64,000 bases of DNA from Burkholderiaceae bacterium (GTDB lineage: Bacteria > Pseudomonadota > Gammaproteobacteria > Burkholderiales > Burkholderiaceae_F): contig JALHMQ010000003.1 in assembly GCA_022843955.1 (NCBI GenBank), positions 186,001 through 250,000 on the forward strand. Reading direction: 5' to 3'. Numbering within the stretch: the first letter of the stretch is position 1; each line of letters starts with the position of its first letter. The notes beneath the pieces were generated by a model that had not been told where the DNA came from, did not search any database, and saw only the letters and a list, made by a program, of their open reading frames with translations. Position numbers and translations under genes: made by a program. This document shows, in pieces, positions 17,996 through 27,067 of the stretch.

Positions 17996-18577
17996 CTATT
18001 GCAGACCGAGGTTCTGCGGCTGCGAGGGCAGGGCGGGACGCAGGTTGATCGAGATGCTGGGGTCGTCCGGGCTGACCTCCTCGAAGCGCAGCGCATCGAT
18101 CCAGACCTTGCCCTCGCCGTCGGTCAGCCGCACGCCGAAGCTGATGGCCGAGGCATCGGCCTCCACATCGAGGATCACCTGTGCCTCGCGCCAGTCGACA
18201 TTGCCGCGGACCGGGCGGGTGCTCATGTCGTCGTAGCCGAGTACCCGCTGGTCGTTGCCGACCACCCGCATGAGCAGTCCGGTCCAGCCACGCACCTTCT
18301 CGGCCTTGATGCGCGCCGCGAAGCGCACCCGCTTGCCGCGATAGGCATCGGCGGCGATCGTCTGGCTCACGGTGACATGACCGTCGACGCTGCGCGTGCA
18401 TTCGAGCGCGAGCAGGCGCTTGCCCGGCTCCGCCCAGGTGCTGTCCAGTCCGGCGCTGCAGACACGATCGGCGTCCACCGTGGCCTGGCGCGTCCAGCCG
18501 GCCGGCAGGCGCGGCTCGGCGTTGGCGGCGATCAGCAGGCCGCCGACGGAGGCGGCAACCAGGGCCTTCAGGTTCAT
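17996..18577 (-). CDS. Secreted protein of unknown function, first gene of the two-component operon
   Basis: A 193-aa exported protein with a clear signal peptide (MNLKALVAASVGGLLIAANA, probable cleavage after ANA). The mature part looks like a beta-sandwich carbohydrate-binding-like module: TVSQTIAADAYRGKRVRFAARIKAE, then VDWREAQVILDVEADASAISFGVRL and GKVWIDALRFEEV. Such folds occur in periplasmic ligand-binding proteins. No enzyme motif is present. It is followed after 16 bp by the histidine kinase on the same strand, so it may be a periplasmic accessory or sensor component of that system. That role is inference. Confidence 0.75.
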   Translation of the reverse strand: MNLKALVAASVGGLLIAANAEPRLPAGWTRQATVDADRVCSAGLDSTWAEPGKRLLALECTRSVDGHVTVSQTIAADAYRGKRVRFAARIKAEKVRGWTGLLMRVVGNDQRVLGYDDMSTRPVRGNVDWREAQVILDVEADASAISFGVRLTDGEGKVWIDALRFEEVSPDDPSISINLRPALPSQPQNLGLQ

Positions 18578-19140
18578 CGTAGGCGACAGACGCGGGTGGC
18601 GCGGAAGCGACGGGCGGGACGGATTATTGCCGAAGGTCGCTGCGCGTCCGCGTCAAACCCGCAAGAATCGCGGGGTTCACGGCGTATCGGCCGAGCGACC
18701 ATGGGGGTTCACACGTTGCTCAGACTTCCTGGCGAAGCCGTCGAACTGTCCTGCGAGGTTTTCGTCGACAAGGTCCTGCAGTTGCGCATCCGCCATGCCT
18801 TGCTCCTCGATTGCGGGGTAGCCGTGATGATCGAGGCATCAGAGTTCCGCGCTGTGACGCAGGTGACGTTCACTGACGTCCTGGACGTAGCTGAACGGCG
18901 CCCTGCGCCATAGCGTCCGTCCATGGAAAGGCAGTTTCCACCGGACCGTTGCGATCGCTCGGGCAGCTCACCTTGACACGGGCCGGTCGGAGCCGATAAT
19001 CGCGCCCCTTCCAAGACGCGATTCGCGGCGGCCCGGCTGACCCAGAATCTTGTGCTTGCCCGGCACGACCGCCCACCGCCCCTTTCCTGATCGCTGTCCA
19101 CCCGCGTCGGCTCCGATGCCGGCCGCCTGAGGCCACCCGC
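18578..19140. other. Intergenic region upstream of the decarboxylase
   Basis: A 563-bp divergent gap between the two-component operon and the decarboxylase. It should hold promoters for both directions, but I found no convincing -35/-10 pair or clear operator. The only feature I support inside it is a possible 39-codon gene on the minus strand (listed separately). Confidence 0.4.
18677..18796 (-). CDS. Possible small protein (39 aa)
   Basis: A short minus-strand frame starts at ATG 18796, preceded by GAGGAG with 6 bases of spacing, a good ribosome binding site. The predicted peptide begins MADAQLQDLVDENLAGQFDG and ends GRSADTP; it is acidic then basic, with no hydrophobic segment. I do not recognise it. 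The strong ribosome binding site is the main support, and chance cannot be excluded. Confidence 0.3.
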   Translation of the reverse strand: MADAQLQDLVDENLAGQFDGFARKSEQRVNPHGRSADTP

Positions 19141-21495
19141 ATGCGCTTTCGCTTTCCGATCGTCATCATCGACGAAGACTTCCGCTCCGAGAACACGAGC
19201 GGCCTGGGGATCCGCGCGCTCGCCAAGGCGATCGAGGCCGAGAGCGTGGAGGTGATCGGCGTCACGAGCTACGGCGACCTGGCGAGCTTTGCCCAGCAGC
19301 AAAGCCGCGCCTCCGCCTTCGTGCTGTCGATCGACGACGAGGAGTTCGCCGACACGCCGCAATCGTTCGCCGGCAAGGTCGACAACCCGACCACGCCGGA
19401 GAACGAGGCGGTGGCGGCCCTGCGCAAGTTCGTGCGCGAGATCCGCCGGCGCAACGCCGACATTCCGATCTTCCTCTATGGCGAGACGCGCACGTCACGC
19501 CACCTGCCGAACGACGTGCTGCGCGAACTGCATGGCTTCATCCACATGTTCGAAGACACGCCGGAGTTCGTCGCGCGCTACATCATCCGCGAGGCGCGCG
19601 CCTATCTGGAGACGTTGGCACCGCCGTTCTTCCGCGCGCTCACCCACTACGCGCAGGACGGCTCGTACTCGTGGCACTGCCCCGGCCACTCCGGCGGCGT
19701 GGCGTTCCTCAAGAGCCCGGTCGGGCAGATGTTCCACCAGTTCTTCGGCGAGAACCTGCTGCGCGCTGACGTCTGCAACGCGGTGGAGGAGTTGGGCCAG
19801 CTGCTCGACCACACCGGCCCGGTGGCGGCGAGCGAGCGCAACGCGGCGCGCATCTTCGGTTCAGACCACCTGTTCTTCGTCACCAACGGCACCAGCACTG
19901 CCAACAAGATCGTCTGGCACTACATGGTGGCGCCAGGCGACGTGGTGGTGGTCGATCGCAACTGCCACAAGAGCGTGCTGCACGCGATCATCATGACCGG
20001 CGCGATCCCGGTGTTCCTGACGCCGACCCGCAACCACTACGGGATCATCGGGCCGATCCCGCTGTCCGAGTTCAAGCCGGAGTCGATCCAGAAGAAGATC
20101 GACGAGCATCCGCTGCTCAAGGGGCGCAAGGTCAAGCCGCGCGTGCTCACCATCACGCAGAGCACCTACGACGGCGTGATCTACAACGTCGAGGTGATCA
20201 AGGAGCACCTCGATGGCGTGATCGACTCGCTGCACTTCGACGAGGCCTGGCTGCCGCACGCCGCCTTCCACAGCTTCTACCGCAACATGCACGCGATCGG
20301 TGGCGTGGCCAACGGTCGGACCCGGGCCAAGCACTCGATGGTGTTTGCCACGCAGAGCACGCACAAGATGCTGGCCGGGCTGTCGCAGGCGAGCCAGATC
20401 CTGGTGCAGGACTCCGAGCGCGAGCATCTGGATCGCTTCCAGTTCAACGAGGCGTATCACATGCACGTGTCGACCTCGCCGCAGTACGCGATCATCGCCA
20501 GCTGCGACGTGGCGGCCGCGATGATGGAGCCGCCCGGGGGCACCGCGCTGGTCGAGGAATCCATCGCCGAGGCGCTCGACTTCCGTCGCGCGATGCGCAA
20601 GGTGGAGGCCGAGTTCGGCGTCGACAGCTGGTGGTTCAAGGTGTGGGGGCCGCAGGAGCTGGCCGATGAAGGCATCGGCGAGCGCGACGACTGGATCCTG
20701 CGCGCCGGTGACCGCTGGCACGGCTTCGGCAATCTGGAAAGCGGCTTCAACATGCTCGACCCGATCAAGGCCACGGTGATCACGCCGGGTCTCGATGTCG
20801 ACGGCAACTTCTCCGAGCACGGCATTCCGGCGGCGATCGTCACCAAGTACCTCGCCGAGCACGGCATCATCGTCGAGAAGACCGGTCTCTACTCCTTCTT
20901 CATCATGTTCACCATCGGCATCACCAAGGGCCGCTGGAACACGTTGGTCACCGAGCTGCAGCAGTTCAAGGACGACCACGACAACAACCAGCCGCTGTGG
21001 CGGGTGATGCCCGACTTCCTGCGCGCCAACCCGCAGTACGAGACGATGGGCCTGCGCGAGCTGTGCGACGCGATCCACGCCGAGTACGCGAAGTACGACA
21101 TCGCGCGCCTGACCACCGAGATGTACCTGTCGAACATGGAGCCGATCCTCAAGCCGGCCGACGCCTACGCGCGCATGACGCATTGGGAGGTCGACCGCGT
21201 GCCGGTGGACGAACTCGAAGGCCGCATCTCGGCGGTGCTGCTGACGCCGTACCCGCCGGGCATTCCGCTGTTGGTGCCCGGCGAGCGGGTCAACGCGACG
21301 ATCGTCCGCTTCCTGCGGTTCGCGCGCGAGTTCAACGCACGCTTTCTCGGCTTCGAGACGGATATCCATGGTCTCGTGAAACAGAAGACCAACGGCCGGA
21401 CCGAGTACTACCTCGACTGCGTGCGTGACGTGACGCTGGAAGGGGACGCCGCGGGCTACTCCGGATTCATGGAACGCAACGCGCAGCGACATTGA
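19141..21495 (+). CDS. Orn/Lys/Arg decarboxylase (fold-type I, inducible type)
   Basis: A 784-aa PLP-dependent basic amino acid decarboxylase. It has the N-terminal receiver-like wing domain (PIVIIDEDFRSENTSGLGIRALAKAIE, residues 6-32), the large PLP domain with WHCPGHSGG, and the Schiff-base lysine K409 in STHKMLAGLSQAS. A C-terminal domain contains LTPYPPGIPLLVPGE. This is the architecture of E. coli AdiA, CadA and SpeC-type enzymes. Which of arginine, lysine or ornithine is used cannot be told from motifs, so no symbol is given. The products would be agmatine, cadaverine or putrescine with proton consumption. No antiporter is adjacent. A perfect inverted repeat begins one base after the stop. 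Confidence 0.93.
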   Translation: MRFRFPIVIIDEDFRSENTSGLGIRALAKAIEAESVEVIGVTSYGDLASFAQQQSRASAFVLSIDDEEFADTPQSFAGKVDNPTTPENEAVAALRKFVREIRRRNADIPIFLYGETRTSRHLPNDVLRELHGFIHMFEDTPEFVARYIIREARAYLETLAPPFFRALTHYAQDGSYSWHCPGHSGGVAFLKSPVGQMFHQFFGENLLRADVCNAVEELGQLLDHTGPVAASERNAARIFGSDHLFFVTNGTSTANKIVWHYMVAPGDVVVVDRNCHKSVLHAIIMTGAIPVFLTPTRNHYGIIGPIPLSEFKPESIQKKIDEHPLLKGRKVKPRVLTITQSTYDGVIYNVEVIKEHLDGVIDSLHFDEAWLPHAAFHSFYRNMHAIGGVANGRTRAKHSMVFATQSTHKMLAGLSQASQILVQDSEREHLDRFQFNEAYHMHVSTSPQYAIIASCDVAAAMMEPPGGTALVEESIAEALDFRRAMRKVEAEFGVDSWWFKVWGPQELADEGIGERDDWILRAGDRWHGFGNLESGFNMLDPIKATVITPGLDVDGNFSEHGIPAAIVTKYLAEHGIIVEKTGLYSFFIMFTIGITKGRWNTLVTELQQFKDDHDNNQPLWRVMPDFLRANPQYETMGLRELCDAIHAEYAKYDIARLTTEMYLSNMEPILKPADAYARMTHWEVDRVPVDELEGRISAVLLTPYPPGIPLLVPGERVNATIVRFLRFAREFNARFLGFETDIHGLVKQKTNGRTEYYLDCVRDVTLEGDAAGYSGFMERNAQRH

Positions 21496-21549
21496 GCATG
21501 CGCCCGCTGTAGCTGCGCAGCGGCGGCGTCGCCATCTCCGGGCGCATGC
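21496..21549 (+). terminator. Stem-loop directly after the decarboxylase gene
   Basis: An 11-bp perfect inverted repeat (GCATGCGCCCG at 21496-21506, CGGGCGCATGC at 21539-21549) starts at the base after the stop codon and encloses a 32-nt, G/C-rich loop. There is no T-tract, so it may be a Rho-independent-like pause, an mRNA stabiliser or a protein-binding site rather than a classical terminator. Confidence 0.45.
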
Positions 21550-21714
21550 TGCACGAACGCTGGGCATCGGCGAGCGCCGGACGCTGGCCGATGTGTTGCG
21601 TTGGTGCGTTCCCGCCCCGAGTTGTTGAGCAGTACCGCGCGGCTGCCCAGGGTGACGGGAAGGGGGCTCGTATCGGCGGCCGGCGGTCGCCACCTCGGGT
21701 ATGCTGGCGCCTCG

Positions 21715-21920
21715 CTCAATGCGTGATGCGGGAGAGCGTGACGGGTCATCCACCGTCACCGCCGAAGGCGCAACGCCCGTAATCGCTCAGGTTCAAGAAC
21801 CGCCTCGCGCGAGCGTCTCTGGAGAGACCGGCACCGGATGGTGCCGGCGCCGAAGGTGCAGCGGCAACGGACGCAGGTCCGCGTGCCCAAACTCTCAGGC
21901 AAAAGGACAGAGGGGCGCGA
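21715..21920 (+). promoter_or_regulatory. Tandem glycine riboswitch (two aptamers)
   Basis: Two consecutive glycine aptamers precede gcvT. Aptamer 1 (about 21721-21810) shows GGGAGAGCG, GCCGAAGGCGCAA and CGCTCAGGTTCAAGAACCG. Aptamer 2 (about 21812-21917) shows CTCTGGAGAGACC, GCCGAAGGTGC, GGCAAC and the near-invariant ACTCTCAGGCAAAAGGACAG. This matches the gcvT RNA element, which binds glycine and usually turns on the glycine cleavage genes. The distance to the gcvT start (21989) is about 70 nt, room for an expression platform acting on translation or termination. Confidence 0.95.
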
Positions 21921-21988
21921 GGCCGGTCAAGCGCATGCCATGGGGGCGTGCAGCGTCCGGCCCGACGCCCTGCATGCCCGGTGCCCTG

Positions 21989-23071
21989 ATGAGCCTCAAA
22001 CGCACGCCGCTGTACGACACCCACCTCGCCTGTGGCGCCAAGACCGTCGATTTCGGCGGCTGGGACATGCCCGTCAACTACGGCTCGCAGATCGAGGAGC
22101 ACCATGCGGTGCGCCGCGACGCCGGCATGTTCGATGTCTCCCACATGTGTCCGGTGGACGTGACCGGCGCCGACGCCAAGACCTATCTCAAGCACTTGGT
22201 CGCCAACAACGTCGACAAGCTCACCGTGCCCGGCAAGGCGCTTTACACCGCCATGCTCAACGAGATCGGTGGCTGCATCGACGATCTCATCATCTACTTC
22301 TTCGCTGACGATCGGTATCGCGTCGTCGTCAACGCCGGCACGGCCGACAAGGATCTGGCGTGGATGGACAAGGTGCGTGCTGCCGGCAGCTTCTCGATCA
22401 GGATCGTGCCGCGCCGCGACCTCGCGATGATCGCGGTGCAGGGGCCCAACGCGCGCGCCAAGTTCTGGCAGGTGCGCCCAGACACGCGCGCTGCCACCGA
22501 GTCGCTCGGTGCGTTCTTCGCCGCCGACCTGGGCGATTTGTTCATCGCCCGCACCGGTTACACCGGTGAAGACGGTTTCGAGGTGATGCTGCCGGCCACG
22601 CAGGCGTCGGCGCTGTGGAACGACCTGCGCACGGCCGGCGTGGCGCCCTGCGGCCTGGGTGCGCGCGACACGCTGCGCCTGGAAGCCGGCATGAATCTGT
22701 ATGGCAACGACATGGACGATGCCGTGTCCCCGCTCGACGCCGGGCTGGCGTGGACCGTCGACCTCAAATCGCCGCGCCTGTTCATCGGCCGTGCTGCGCT
22801 GGAGGCAAAGGGCCAGGCGCACGCCTTCGTCGGCTTGAAGATGCTCGACAAGGGCGTGCTGCGCTCGCACCAGAAGGTCATCACCCCGCTGGGTGACGGC
22901 GAGATCACCAGCGGCACGTTCTCACCCACCCTGGGGTTCTCCATCGCGCTGGCGCGTGTGCCGGTGGGTGTTGCGCCCGGCGACACGGTGCAGGTGGATC
23001 TGCGCGGCAAGCCTGTCAACGCGCTGGTGGTGAAGCCGCCGTTCGTGCGCCAGGGCAAGGCACTCATCTAG
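21989..23071 (+). CDS. gcvT: Glycine cleavage system aminomethyltransferase (T protein)
   Basis: The T protein takes the methylamine on lipoyl-H protein and transfers its C1 unit to tetrahydrofolate, releasing ammonia. The 360-aa protein starts [20 protein letters not shown] and shows family blocks [50 protein letters not shown] and [19 protein letters not shown] with the folate-site Asp/Arg residues. ATG 21989 is the family start; the open frame upstream overlaps the riboswitch and is not coding. It heads gcvT-gcvH-x-gcvP and should be induced by glycine through the riboswitch. Confidence 0.97.
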   Translation: MSLKRTPLYDTHLACGAKTVDFGGWDMPVNYGSQIEEHHAVRRDAGMFDVSHMCPVDVTGADAKTYLKHLVANNVDKLTVPGKALYTAMLNEIGGCIDDLIIYFFADDRYRVVVNAGTADKDLAWMDKVRAAGSFSIRIVPRRDLAMIAVQGPNARAKFWQVRPDTRAATESLGAFFAADLGDLFIARTGYTGEDGFEVMLPATQASALWNDLRTAGVAPCGLGARDTLRLEAGMNLYGNDMDDAVSPLDAGLAWTVDLKSPRLFIGRAALEAKGQAHAFVGLKMLDKGVLRSHQKVITPLGDGEITSGTFSPTLGFSIALARVPVGVAPGDTVQVDLRGKPVNALVVKPPFVRQGKALI

Positions 23072-23153
23072 TCCAGTTTCCTATGTTCGGGCGGCCGCCG
23101 CGCTGCCCGCGAGATCAACCGGCGACAACCGTCGCCCATCGCGAGAGGTCGCA

Positions 23154-23534
23154 ATGAACGTTCCCGGCAACCTGAAGTACACCGCCTCCCATGAGTGGGT
23201 GCGCACCGAGCCAGATGGCACCGTCACGATCGGCATCACCGACTTCGCCCAGGACGCTCTCGGCGATCTGGTGTTCATCGAACTGCCGGACGTCGGCCGC
23301 ACGCTTGCCGCCGGCGAGTCCTGCGCCGTGGTCGAGTCGGTCAAGGCCGCCAGCGATGTCTACGCGCCGCTGGCGGGCGAAGTGGTGGCCGTCAACGAGT
23401 CGCTCAAGGACGCCCCCGAGGCGCTGAATGCCGACGCCTTCGCCGCCTGGATGTGGAAGATGAAACCCGCCGGCGACACCGCGAGCCTGATGAACGCCGA
23501 GACGTACAAGCAGAACATCGCCGCGCAGAAGTGA
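23154..23534 (+). CDS. gcvH: Glycine cleavage system H protein
   Basis: The lipoylated carrier protein that shuttles the methylamine group between the P, T and L proteins. The 126-aa product has the standard length, the sequence [30 protein letters not shown]-type start and the lipoylation lysine K64 in [11 protein letters not shown] 23154 follows a GAGAGG ribosome binding site. It lies 82 bp after gcvT. The stop codon overlaps the start of the next gene by one base (TGATG). Confidence 0.98.
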   Translation: MNVPGNLKYTASHEWVRTEPDGTVTIGITDFAQDALGDLVFIELPDVGRTLAAGESCAVVESVKAASDVYAPLAGEVVAVNESLKDAPEALNADAFAAWMWKMKPAGDTASLMNAETYKQNIAAQK

Positions 23535-24073
23535 TGCGAATGTGGTCGATGATCCGTCGCCGCCGGCTGGCCGGCATGCGCGCACTGTGCGTGGTGCTGG
23601 CCGCGTTGGCTGCGGCCGGAGCGACACAGGCGTCGTCGCCGCCGCCGTTGCCGGCCTCGCTGGGCGGCTGCTGGCAGGGCGAGGGCCGCTCCAACGGCAC
23701 CACCGAGGCGTGGACCGATGGCCGCATCGGCCGCATGCTCGGCGTCGGCCAGACGCTGCGCGGATCGGCCAGCAGCTTCGAGTTCATGCAGATCGCCACC
23801 GGTGCGAATGCGGCGCTGGTGTTCATTGCCCAGCCCGAGGGTCGGCCGCCGGTGCAGTTTCGCGCAGTGACGGTCGAGCCCGCGCGCATCGTCTTCGCCA
23901 ACCCGGACCACGACGCGCCCAAGTCGATCGAGTACCGCCGCAGCGGCGATCGATTGCTGGTCTTCCTCGATGCGCGTGCGGCCGACGCATCGCCCAGCTT
24001 CACCTTCCGGCAGACCGGCTGCGACCGCCTGTTCGCCGCACTGCCCGTTTCGAACTCTTCTTCCTCCAAGTGA
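23534..24073 (+). CDS. Secreted DUF6265-like protein within the gcv operon
   Basis: A 179-aa protein with a basic N-terminus and signal peptide ([18 protein letters not shown]). The mature domain starts [21 protein letters not shown], then [21 protein letters not shown] and [17 protein letters not shown]. This pattern fits the DUF6265 beta-barrel family, usually exported and uncharacterised. The start overlaps the gcvH stop (TGATG) and gcvP begins 4 bases after its stop, so it is firmly inside the operon. A periplasmic protein has no obvious role in cytoplasmic glycine cleavage; the start could also lie 14 residues downstream. Confidence 0.75.
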   Translation: MRMWSMIRRRRLAGMRALCVVLAALAAAGATQASSPPPLPASLGGCWQGEGRSNGTTEAWTDGRIGRMLGVGQTLRGSASSFEFMQIATGANAALVFIAQPEGRPPVQFRAVTVEPARIVFANPDHDAPKSIEYRRSGDRLLVFLDARAADASPSFTFRQTGCDRLFAALPVSNSSSSK

Positions 24074-24077
24074 CCCC

Positions 24078-26975
24078 ATGTCGACGTTGACCGACCTCGA
24101 GCACCACGACGAATTCATCGGCCGCCACATCGGCCCCGATGCCGCCGAACAGGCCGCCATGCTGGCGACCATCGGCCAGCCCTCCTTGCAGGCGATGACC
24201 GACGCCATCGTGCCGGCCTCGATCAAGCTGGCCGCCGGCCTTGCGCTGCCGCCGGCCATCACCGAAGAAGCTGCGCTCGACAAACTGCGCACCGTGGCCG
24301 GCCGCAATCAGGTGTTCAAGAGCTTCATCGGCCAGGGCTACTACGGCACCCACACGCCCAAGGTCATCCTGCGCAACATCCTGGAGAACCCCGCCTGGTA
24401 CACCGCGTACACGCCGTACCAGGCCGAGATCTCGCAGGGCCGGATGGAGGCGCTGATCAACTTCCAGACCATGGTGTGCGACCTGACCGGGATGCAGATC
24501 AGCAATGCCTCGCTGCTCGATGAGGCCACCGCCGCCGCCGAGGCGATGACCCTGGCCAAGCGCTCATGCAAAAGCAAGAGCAACCTGTTCGCGGTGTCCG
24601 CCGACTGCCACCCGCAGACCATCGCGCTGGTGCGCACGCGCGCCGAGCCGCTCGGCATCGACGTGCAGGTGGTCGACGACGCCCAACTGGCCAGCGTCGA
24701 TGCGTTCGGCGTGCTGATCCAGTACCCGGGTTCGAGCGGCCGCCTGCGCGAGGCCGCCGACTACGCCGCCCTGGCACAGGCGGTGCATGCGCGCGGCGCG
24801 CTGGTGGCGGTGGCGGCCGACGTGCTGGCGCTCACGCTGATCCAGGCGCCGGGAGAATGGGGCGCCGACATGGTGGTCGGCAACACCCAACGCTTCGGCG
24901 TGCCGTTCGGCTTCGGCGGCCCGCACGCGGCGTTTCTCGCGTGCAAGGACGCGTTCAAGCGGTCGATGCCCGGCCGCCTGGTCGGGGTGTCGGTCGATTC
25001 GCAAGGCAAGCCCGCCTACCGCCTGACGCTGCAGACGCGTGAGCAGCACATCCGCCGCGAGAAAGCCACGTCCAACATCTGCACCGCGCAAGTGCTGCTG
25101 GCGGTCATGGCCAGCATGTACGTCGTGTATCACGGCCCGGCGGGCCTGAAGCGGATCGCGCAACGGGTGCACCGGTTCACCACGATCCTTGCCGTCGGCC
25201 TGAAGGGTGCCGGTTTCACCGTCACCGAGCGCTTCTTCGACACCCTCACCGTGTCCGGCGTCGACGCGGCGCGCCTGCATGCCGATGCGCGCCAGCACCG
25301 CATCAACCTGCGGCACGTAGGCGCGACCGCAGTCGGCATCTCGCTCGACGAGACCACCACGCGCGCCGACATCGAGGGCCTGTGGTGCCTGTTCGGTGCC
25401 CCCGCGCAGGTGGCCAGCATCGCCATGCTCGACGCCAAGGCGACCGACGCATTGCCGGCGTCGCTCGCGCGCACCTCGGCCTACCTCACGCACCCGGTGT
25501 TCAACACCCATCATGCCGAGCACGAGATGCTGCGCTACCTGCGCTCGCTCGCCGACAAGGACCTGGCGCTGGATCGCACGATGATCCCGCTCGGCTCGTG
25601 CACGATGAAGCTCAACGCCACCAGCGAGATGATTCCCGTCACCTGGCCGGCGTTCTGCAACATCCACCCGCTGGCGCCGGTCGAGCAGACGCAGGGCTAT
25701 GCCGAGCTGATCAGCACGCTGGAGCAGATGCTGGTCGAATGCACCGGCTACGACGCGGTCAGCTTGCAGCCCAATTCGGGTGCGCAGGGCGAATACGCCG
25801 GGCTGCTGGCGATCCGCGCCTATCACCGCGCGCGCGGCGAAGGCCATCGCGACATCTGCCTGATCCCCGAGTCGGCGCACGGCACCAACCCGGCTAGCGC
25901 ACAGATGTGCGGCATGGAGGTGGTGGTGGTCCGGTGCGATGCCAACGGCAACGTCGACGTCGCGGATCTGAAGGCCAAGGCCGAGCAGCACAGCAAGAAC
26001 CTCGCGGCCCTGATGGTGACCTACCCATCCACGCACGGCGTATTCGAGGAAGCGATCGTCGAGATCTGCGACGTGATTCACGCGCACGGCGGGCAGGTCT
26101 ACACCGACGGCGCCAACCTCAATGCGCTGGTGGGACTGGCCAAGCCCGGCAAGTACGGCTCCGACGTGTCGCACCTGAACCTGCACAAGACCTTCTGCAT
26201 TCCGCACGGCGGCGGCGGGCCGGGGGTGGGACCGGTGGCGGTGCGCGCCCACCTGGCGCCGTTCCTGCCCGGCAAGATCGGCGTCGATGGCACGGTGCAA
26301 GGCGCGGTCGGCATGGTCAGTGCAGCCAATTACGGCAGCGCCGGCATTCTGCCGATTTCGTGGATGTACATCGTGATGATGGGTGGCGAAGGCCTGCGCC
26401 GCGCCACCCAGGTGGCACTGCTCAACGCCAATTACATCGCCAGGCGCCTGGAGCCGCACTACCCGACGCTCTACAAGGGCCGCAACGGCCTGATCGCGCA
26501 CGAGTGCATCCTCGACCTGCGCCCCCTGAAGGAGAACAGCGGCATCGGCGCCGAAGACGTCGCCAAGCGCCTGATGGACTACGGCTTTCATGCGCCGACG
26601 CTGAGCTTCCCGGTGGCGGGCACGCTGATGGTCGAGCCCACCGAGAGCGAGGCCAAGCACGAGCTGGACCGCTTCATCGACGCCATGATCGCGATCCGGG
26701 AAGAGATCCGCGCCGTCGAAGAAGGTCGCGTCGATCGCGAAGACAACCCGCTGAAGAACGCGCCGCACACCGCCGCGATGGTGATGGCGGAGAACTGGGC
26801 GCACGACTACACGCGCGAGCAGGCCGCCTTCCCGCTGCCTGAGCTGAAGCGGCAGAAGTACTGGCCGCCGGTGGGCCGGGTCGACAACGTCTACGGCGAC
26901 CGCAACATCATGTGCTCGTGCGTGCCGCTGTCGGCGTACACCGAAGAGGCGACAGCGACCGCGACGCCGGCCTAG
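24078..26975 (+). CDS. gcvP: Glycine dehydrogenase (decarboxylating), P protein
   Basis: The PLP-dependent P protein decarboxylates glycine and loads the methylamine onto lipoyl-H protein. The 965-aa product is a full-length fused alpha2-type enzyme. It has the FIGRHIGP start near residue 15, QGYYGTHTP, the N-terminal half with [21 protein letters not shown], and the C-terminal half with [19 protein letters not shown] and the PLP lysine K704 in [18 protein letters not shown] 24078 lies 4 bases after the preceding stop. The L protein gene is not in this window. A strong terminator follows. Confidence 0.98.
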   Translation: MSTLTDLEHHDEFIGRHIGPDAAEQAAMLATIGQPSLQAMTDAIVPASIKLAAGLALPPAITEEAALDKLRTVAGRNQVFKSFIGQGYYGTHTPKVILRNILENPAWYTAYTPYQAEISQGRMEALINFQTMVCDLTGMQISNASLLDEATAAAEAMTLAKRSCKSKSNLFAVSADCHPQTIALVRTRAEPLGIDVQVVDDAQLASVDAFGVLIQYPGSSGRLREAADYAALAQAVHARGALVAVAADVLALTLIQAPGEWGADMVVGNTQRFGVPFGFGGPHAAFLACKDAFKRSMPGRLVGVSVDSQGKPAYRLTLQTREQHIRREKATSNICTAQVLLAVMASMYVVYHGPAGLKRIAQRVHRFTTILAVGLKGAGFTVTERFFDTLTVSGVDAARLHADARQHRINLRHVGATAVGISLDETTTRADIEGLWCLFGAPAQVASIAMLDAKATDALPASLARTSAYLTHPVFNTHHAEHEMLRYLRSLADKDLALDRTMIPLGSCTMKLNATSEMIPVTWPAFCNIHPLAPVEQTQGYAELISTLEQMLVECTGYDAVSLQPNSGAQGEYAGLLAIRAYHRARGEGHRDICLIPESAHGTNPASAQMCGMEVVVVRCDANGNVDVADLKAKAEQHSKNLAALMVTYPSTHGVFEEAIVEICDVIHAHGGQVYTDGANLNALVGLAKPGKYGSDVSHLNLHKTFCIPHGGGGPGVGPVAVRAHLAPFLPGKIGVDGTVQGAVGMVSAANYGSAGILPISWMYIVMMGGEGLRRATQVALLNANYIARRLEPHYPTLYKGRNGLIAHECILDLRPLKENSGIGAEDVAKRLMDYGFHAPTLSFPVAGTLMVEPTESEAKHELDRFIDAMIAIREEIRAVEEGRVDREDNPLKNAPHTAAMVMAENWAHDYTREQAAFPLPELKRQKYWPPVGRVDNVYGDRNIMCSCVPLSAYTEEATATATPA

Positions 26976-27020
26976 TGTGGGTCCGCGGGCCTGCGGGCGC
27001 GCGGCGGGCAGAGTGCGATG

Positions 27021-27050
27021 AAAGACGGGCGCCTCGGCGCCCGTTTTTCT
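27021..27050. terminator. Intrinsic terminator after gcvP
   Basis: A 9-bp perfect stem (ACGGGCGCC at 27025-27033, GGCGCCCGT at 27036-27044) is followed by TTTTTC on the plus strand and preceded by GATGAAAGA. It ends the gcv operon and lies just before the convergent EAL-HDOD gene, which it may also terminate. Confidence 0.9.
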
Positions 27051-27067
27051 GGTTGCTGCGCGTCGCT

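Noticed and set aside
19141-21495. Assigning a specific symbol (adiA, cadA, speC or ldcC) to the decarboxylase
   Set aside because: Motifs identify the superfamily but not whether arginine, lysine or ornithine is the substrate, and no antiporter or regulator next to it decides.
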